A stretch of 7,673 nucleotides of DNA, taken from NCBI GenBank assembly GCA_036266155.1, contig DATANR010000294.1:1-7673 (forward strand). Reading direction: 5' to 3'. Shown piece by piece: positions 5,491 to 7,673 of this stretch. Position numbers and translations under genes: made by a program. A model generated the notes under the pieces. That model was not told where the DNA came from. It searched no databases and worked only from the letters and a program-made list of their open reading frames with translations. Positions within the stretch are counted from its first letter, which is position 1, and every line of letters begins with the position of its first letter. This DNA is from SIAJ01 sp036266155. Its GTDB lineage: Bacteria; Planctomycetota; Planctomycetia; Gemmatales; Gemmataceae.

Positions 5491-6357
5491 GTGGCCATTG
5501 TTGAAGTCAAGGAGCTACTCGACGCCGGCGTCCATTACGGGCACCGCGCGAGCCGATGGAACCCGAAGATGCGGCCGTACATCTACGGCAAACGCAATCT
5601 GATTCACATCGTCGATCTGCGCGAGACCGTCCGCGGAATGCTCCGTGGCCACCGTTATGTGTCCCAGGTCGTCGCCAAGGGCGGGCTGGTGCTCTTCGTC
5701 GGCACCAAGCGTCAAGCCAAGGAACTCGTTGAGCAGCAAGCCCGTCGCGCGGGCATGCCTTACGTCTCCGAGCGTTGGCTAGGCGGCACCCTTACCAATT
5801 ACCGGACAATTCGCAATCGTTTGAAGCGTCTCGAAGAGCTGGAAGCCATGTGGCTGCCGCTCGGCGAGAACCCGAACCGCGTCGACATGACGCAGTACAT
5901 GACGAGCATGTTGGCCGAGAATGGCAAACTCGACATTCACAAGGCCCCCGAATCCGCGGAAATCCGGACGCACTCGAAGAAGATGGTGTCGTCGCTGTCC
6001 CGCGAGTTAGCGAAGATTCGCCGCAACTTGCAGGGCATCCGCGAAATGAAGCGGCTGCCGGACGCCCTGGTCGTCATCGATCCGAAGAAAGAACACATCG
6101 CGGTCAAGGAGGCCGCACGCATGGGCGTGGCCACGGTCGCGTTGATTGACACGGACAGTGACCCGGATACCGTTGACCTGCCGATTCCCGGGAACGACGA
6201 CAGCATTCGGTCGATCGAGTTGATCTTGAGCAAGGCGGCCGACGCCGTTTTGGAAGGAAAGGCGGCGCTCGGGCCGGACAATCAGGAACGAGCCAGGCCG
6301 CGTGGCCAACAGCCGCCTCCACCGCCGCAACAGAACGCGGCACCGACCGTGGTCTGA
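5491..6357 (+). CDS. rpsB: 30S ribosomal protein S2
   Basis: S2 binds the back of the 30S head-body junction and is needed for S1 recruitment. The chosen start is GTG 5491, with GGGAG (5480-5484) 6 nt before it. It places the conserved VKELLDAGVHYGHRASRWNPKM at residues 6-27, where the family begins. Further hallmarks are FVGTKRQAKELV (69-80), SERWLGGTLTN (93-103) and PDALVVIDPKKEHIAVKEA (190-208). The 288 aa exceed the 230-260 usual in many bacteria for two reasons. Residues of about 120-160 form an insertion after the RLKRLEELE helix, and the C-terminus has a Pro/Gln-rich tail (RGQQPPPPPQQ, 271-281). The frame is open upstream to 658, which could mislead start prediction. tsf follows after 88 bp. 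Confidence 0.97.
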   Translation: MAIVEVKELLDAGVHYGHRASRWNPKMRPYIYGKRNLIHIVDLRETVRGMLRGHRYVSQVVAKGGLVLFVGTKRQAKELVEQQARRAGMPYVSERWLGGTLTNYRTIRNRLKRLEELEAMWLPLGENPNRVDMTQYMTSMLAENGKLDIHKAPESAEIRTHSKKMVSSLSRELAKIRRNLQGIREMKRLPDALVVIDPKKEHIAVKEAARMGVATVALIDTDSDPDTVDLPIPGNDDSIRSIELILSKAADAVLEGKAALGPDNQERARPRGQQPPPPPQQNAAPTVV

Positions 6358-6394
6358 ACCCATTCCGCATTCTAGCCGTCTGACTCTGTGTGAG

Positions 6395-6427
6395 TTCCGG
6401 TTTCCACCATAGGGGTGGCGGCCGGAG
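6395..6427 (+). promoter_or_regulatory. Imperfect hairpin in the rpsB-tsf spacer
   Basis: TTCCGG (6395-6400) pairs with CCGGAG (6422-6427) including one G-U pair, and CCACC (6404-6408) pairs with GGTGG (6414-6418), with a small internal bulge and an ATAGG loop. It ends 9 nt before the GAGGGAG ribosome site of tsf. No T-run follows, so it is more likely a processing or translation-modulating structure than a terminator. Confidence 0.4.
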
Positions 6428-6445
6428 CCGAACGCTGAGGGAGTT

Positions 6446-7291
6446 ATGAGCACGCCGATTACTGCTTCGATGGTCAACGATCTTCGTAAGCGCACTGACC
6501 TGCCGATGATGGATTGCAAGGCCGCCCTCAAGGAAGCGGAAGGTGACCTGGACAAGGCCGTGGATATCCTGCGCGTCCGCAACAAGGGCGTAATTGGCAA
6601 GCGCGCTGGCAACGAGACGGCCGAGGGTCGCATTGGCGTGTTCATCGACAACGCGGCCCAGGTTGGTGCGGTCGTCGAACTGCGCTGCGAGAGCGCTCCA
6701 GTTGCCAAGGGCGAACACTTCGTCAAGTTGGCGAACACCGTCGCCAAGATCGCGGCAGGCAAGAACCCCGCGAACGTCGAGGCCTTGCTGGCGGCAACGG
6801 ACGCAGCCGGTAAGTCGGTGAGCGACCTGATCGCCGATACGATCGGCGTCCTTCGCGAGAACATGAAGGTCCAGCGGTTTGCTCGGCTAACCGGTGGTAT
6901 GTTCGGCGAATACGTTCACCACGACGGCACGCTGGGTGTCTTGCTTCAGGCGAGCGGGTCGGGGGCCAATCCGGAACTGCTCCGCGACGTGTGCATGCAC
7001 ATTGCCGCGATTCAACCGACGCCGGTGGCGACGCGCCGCGAAGAGGTTCCGGACTCGGTGATCGCCAAGGAAAAAGAGATCGCCAAGGCAAAGGCCGAAG
7101 CGACGGGCAAGCCGGCGCAGATTGCCGAGAAGATTGCCGAAGGTCAGATGAAGACCTGGTTCGCGGAGAATGTGCTGCTGGAGCAGCCGTTCGTCAAAGA
7201 TCAGGCCAAGTCGGTCGGCCAGTTGCTGAAGGAAGCCGGCCTCGAAGTAACAAAGTTCGTCCGCTACAAGGTGGGCGAAATCCCCGCGTAA
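6446..7291 (+). CDS. tsf: Translation elongation factor Ts (EF-Ts)
   Basis: EF-Ts is the nucleotide-exchange factor that releases GDP from EF-Tu in the cytoplasm. The start is ATG 6446, with GAGG (6437-6440) within GAGGGAG upstream; 281 aa is close to the E. coli length. Residues 9-50 form the UBA-like N-terminal domain with the signature TDLPMMDCKAAL (17-28, family form TGAGMMDCKxAL). Core elements are AEGRIGVFID (about 58-67), the repeat-like GEYVHHDGTLGVLL (about 153-166) and the C-terminal LEQPFVKD (245-252). The contact region reads CESAPVAKGEHF (81-92). The usual TDFVA, whose Asp-Phe pair (D80-F81 in E. coli) pushes into EF-Tu, is replaced by S83-A-P-V-A87. A small insertion rich in Lys and Ala precedes the C-terminal motif. 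The gene is second in the operon after rpsB. Confidence 0.97.
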   Translation: MSTPITASMVNDLRKRTDLPMMDCKAALKEAEGDLDKAVDILRVRNKGVIGKRAGNETAEGRIGVFIDNAAQVGAVVELRCESAPVAKGEHFVKLANTVAKIAAGKNPANVEALLAATDAAGKSVSDLIADTIGVLRENMKVQRFARLTGGMFGEYVHHDGTLGVLLQASGSGANPELLRDVCMHIAAIQPTPVATRREEVPDSVIAKEKEIAKAKAEATGKPAQIAEKIAEGQMKTWFAENVLLEQPFVKDQAKSVGQLLKEAGLEVTKFVRYKVGEIPA

Positions 7292-7297
7292 TCAATG

Positions 7298-7325
7298 GCG
7301 GGGCGGCGCTTGCCGCCCCGCTTTT
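7298..7325 (+). terminator. Intrinsic terminator after tsf
   Basis: A perfect 10-bp GC-rich stem, GCGGGGCGGC (7298-7307) / GCCGCCCCGC (7312-7321), with a GCTT loop is followed directly by TTTT (7322-7325). It begins 7 nt after the tsf stop and would end the rpsB-tsf transcript, though the short T-run may allow some read-through into rpsT 16 nt later. Confidence 0.85.
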
Positions 7326-7341
7326 CATGCACAGGTAACCC

Positions 7342-7614
7342 ATGCCGCACACGAAGAGCGCGAAAAAATCACTGCGTCAGGACCAGAAGCGCCGGGACCG
7401 CAACCGCGCCGTGAAGAAGGCCCTGAAGACCGAGTTGAAGAAGTTCCAGACAGCCGTGAAGGCTGGCGACACGGAAACTGCGAAGAAGGAATTCGTGGCT
7501 GTCGTGAAGAAGTTGGATAAGGCGGCGGCGCGAAAGGTGATTCACCCGAACAAGGCCGCTCGGGCGAAGTCGCAGTTGGCCCGGCAGTTGGCGCCGAAGC
7601 CGGCGGCCAAGTAA
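7342..7614 (+). CDS. rpsT: 30S ribosomal protein S20
   Basis: A 90-aa, strongly basic protein that binds 16S rRNA in the 30S body during early assembly. It shows the S20 hallmarks PHTKSAKKSLRQDQKRRDRNRAVK (2-25) and KLDKAAARKVIHPNKAARAKSQLA (56-79). The length is typical, and the Lys/Ala/Pro end (APKPAAK) is a minor extension. The start is ATG 7342, with only a weak AGG (7333-7335) ribosome site. S20 is often encoded elsewhere; here it sits 50 bp after tsf, beyond a strong terminator. It therefore depends on read-through or on a promoter I cannot identify, perhaps inside tsf. Confidence 0.97.
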   Translation: MPHTKSAKKSLRQDQKRRDRNRAVKKALKTELKKFQTAVKAGDTETAKKEFVAVVKKLDKAAARKVIHPNKAARAKSQLARQLAPKPAAK

Positions 7615-7622
7615 AGTTCAAT

Positions 7623-7658
7623 GGGACTTATAGGACCGAGGGGACGGATGGGACTCAG
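7623..7658. repeat. Degenerate 9-nt tandem repeat after rpsT
   Basis: Four consecutive 9-mers, GGGACTTAT, AGGACCGAG, GGGACGGAT and GGGACTCAG, share the period and the (A/G)GGAC core of the array at 2848-2883. The array begins 8 nt after the rpsT stop codon and merges into the hairpin at 7645-7673. Confidence 0.65.
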
Positions 7659-7673
7659 TCAGAGTCCCATCCG
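7645..7673. repeat. 12-bp perfect hairpin at the window edge
   Basis: CGGATGGGACTC (7645-7656) pairs perfectly with GAGTCCCATCCG (7662-7673) around AGTCA. It starts 30 nt after the rpsT stop and could be its terminator, but any T-run lies outside the window. Its arms are made of the same GGGAC/GTCCC units as the 9-nt repeat, so it may equally be an inverted pair of repeat units. Confidence 0.7.

Noticed and set aside
658..6357. One 1899-residue protein ending as ribosomal protein S2
   Set aside because: Its middle is the exact antisense of two well-supported conserved genes and shows no domain. The S2 part has its own GTG start with a ribosome site at 5491.
6007..6864. 285-residue minus-strand frame over rpsB and tsf
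   Set aside because: It overlaps two certain genes and has low-complexity shadow composition.
1..7673. tRNA or rRNA genes
   Set aside because: No cloverleaf with a TTCGA-type arm and CCA end, and no conserved rRNA segments, were seen on either strand.

Overview
This window is high-GC bacterial DNA that most likely comes from a planctomycete, probably near the Gemmataceae. The main evidence is the minus-strand pair at 1480-5223: a secreted multi-domain cytochrome (PSCyt/DUF1587-PA14-DUF1595/1592/1588/1585) beside a Tat-exported DUF1552 protein. That pairing is typical of Planctomycetes and related phyla. The S2 and EF-Ts sequences and the many palindromic intergenic repeats agree with this. 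No plasmid, phage, CRISPR, tRNA or rRNA signal is visible.

Layout. Positions 1-792 contain no convincing gene. They hold a string of perfect hairpins (9-283), two inverted copies of a 28-bp palindromic repeat (403-430 and 513-540), an AT-rich promoter-like stretch (about 560-650) and a 12-bp hairpin (741-770). At 793 a plus-strand gene starts, encoding a helix-turn-helix/coiled-coil protein with a possible C-terminal membrane segment. It has no stop codon of its own before it runs into the convergent DUF1552 gene. On the minus strand, the PA14/cytochrome gene (2890-5223) is followed by DUF1552 (1480-2790) after a 99-bp gap filled with a degenerate 9-nt repeat. From 5224 to 5490 lies a divergent regulatory region with a good promoter candidate, a leader hairpin and an 8-codon ORF. 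The translation genes follow on the plus strand: rpsB (S2), tsf (EF-Ts), a strong intrinsic terminator, then rpsT (S20). The window ends in another 9-nt repeat tract and a 12-bp hairpin.

How the parts work together. rpsB-tsf is the widespread ribosomal protein/elongation factor operon, and rpsT follows just past its terminator. The DUF1592/DUF1552 pair is an exported module, probably acting in the periplasm on a substrate that cannot be read from sequence. The head-to-head arrangement with rpsB means the two units share one 267-bp regulatory region.

The window looks like ordinary core genome plus planctomycete-type accessory genes; I see no clear new multi-gene system. The points most worth a second look are the 5.7-kb open frame running antisense through both minus-strand genes into rpsB, the missing stop of the HTH gene, the altered EF-Tu-contact motif in EF-Ts, the short ORF in the rpsB leader, and the layered intergenic repeats.
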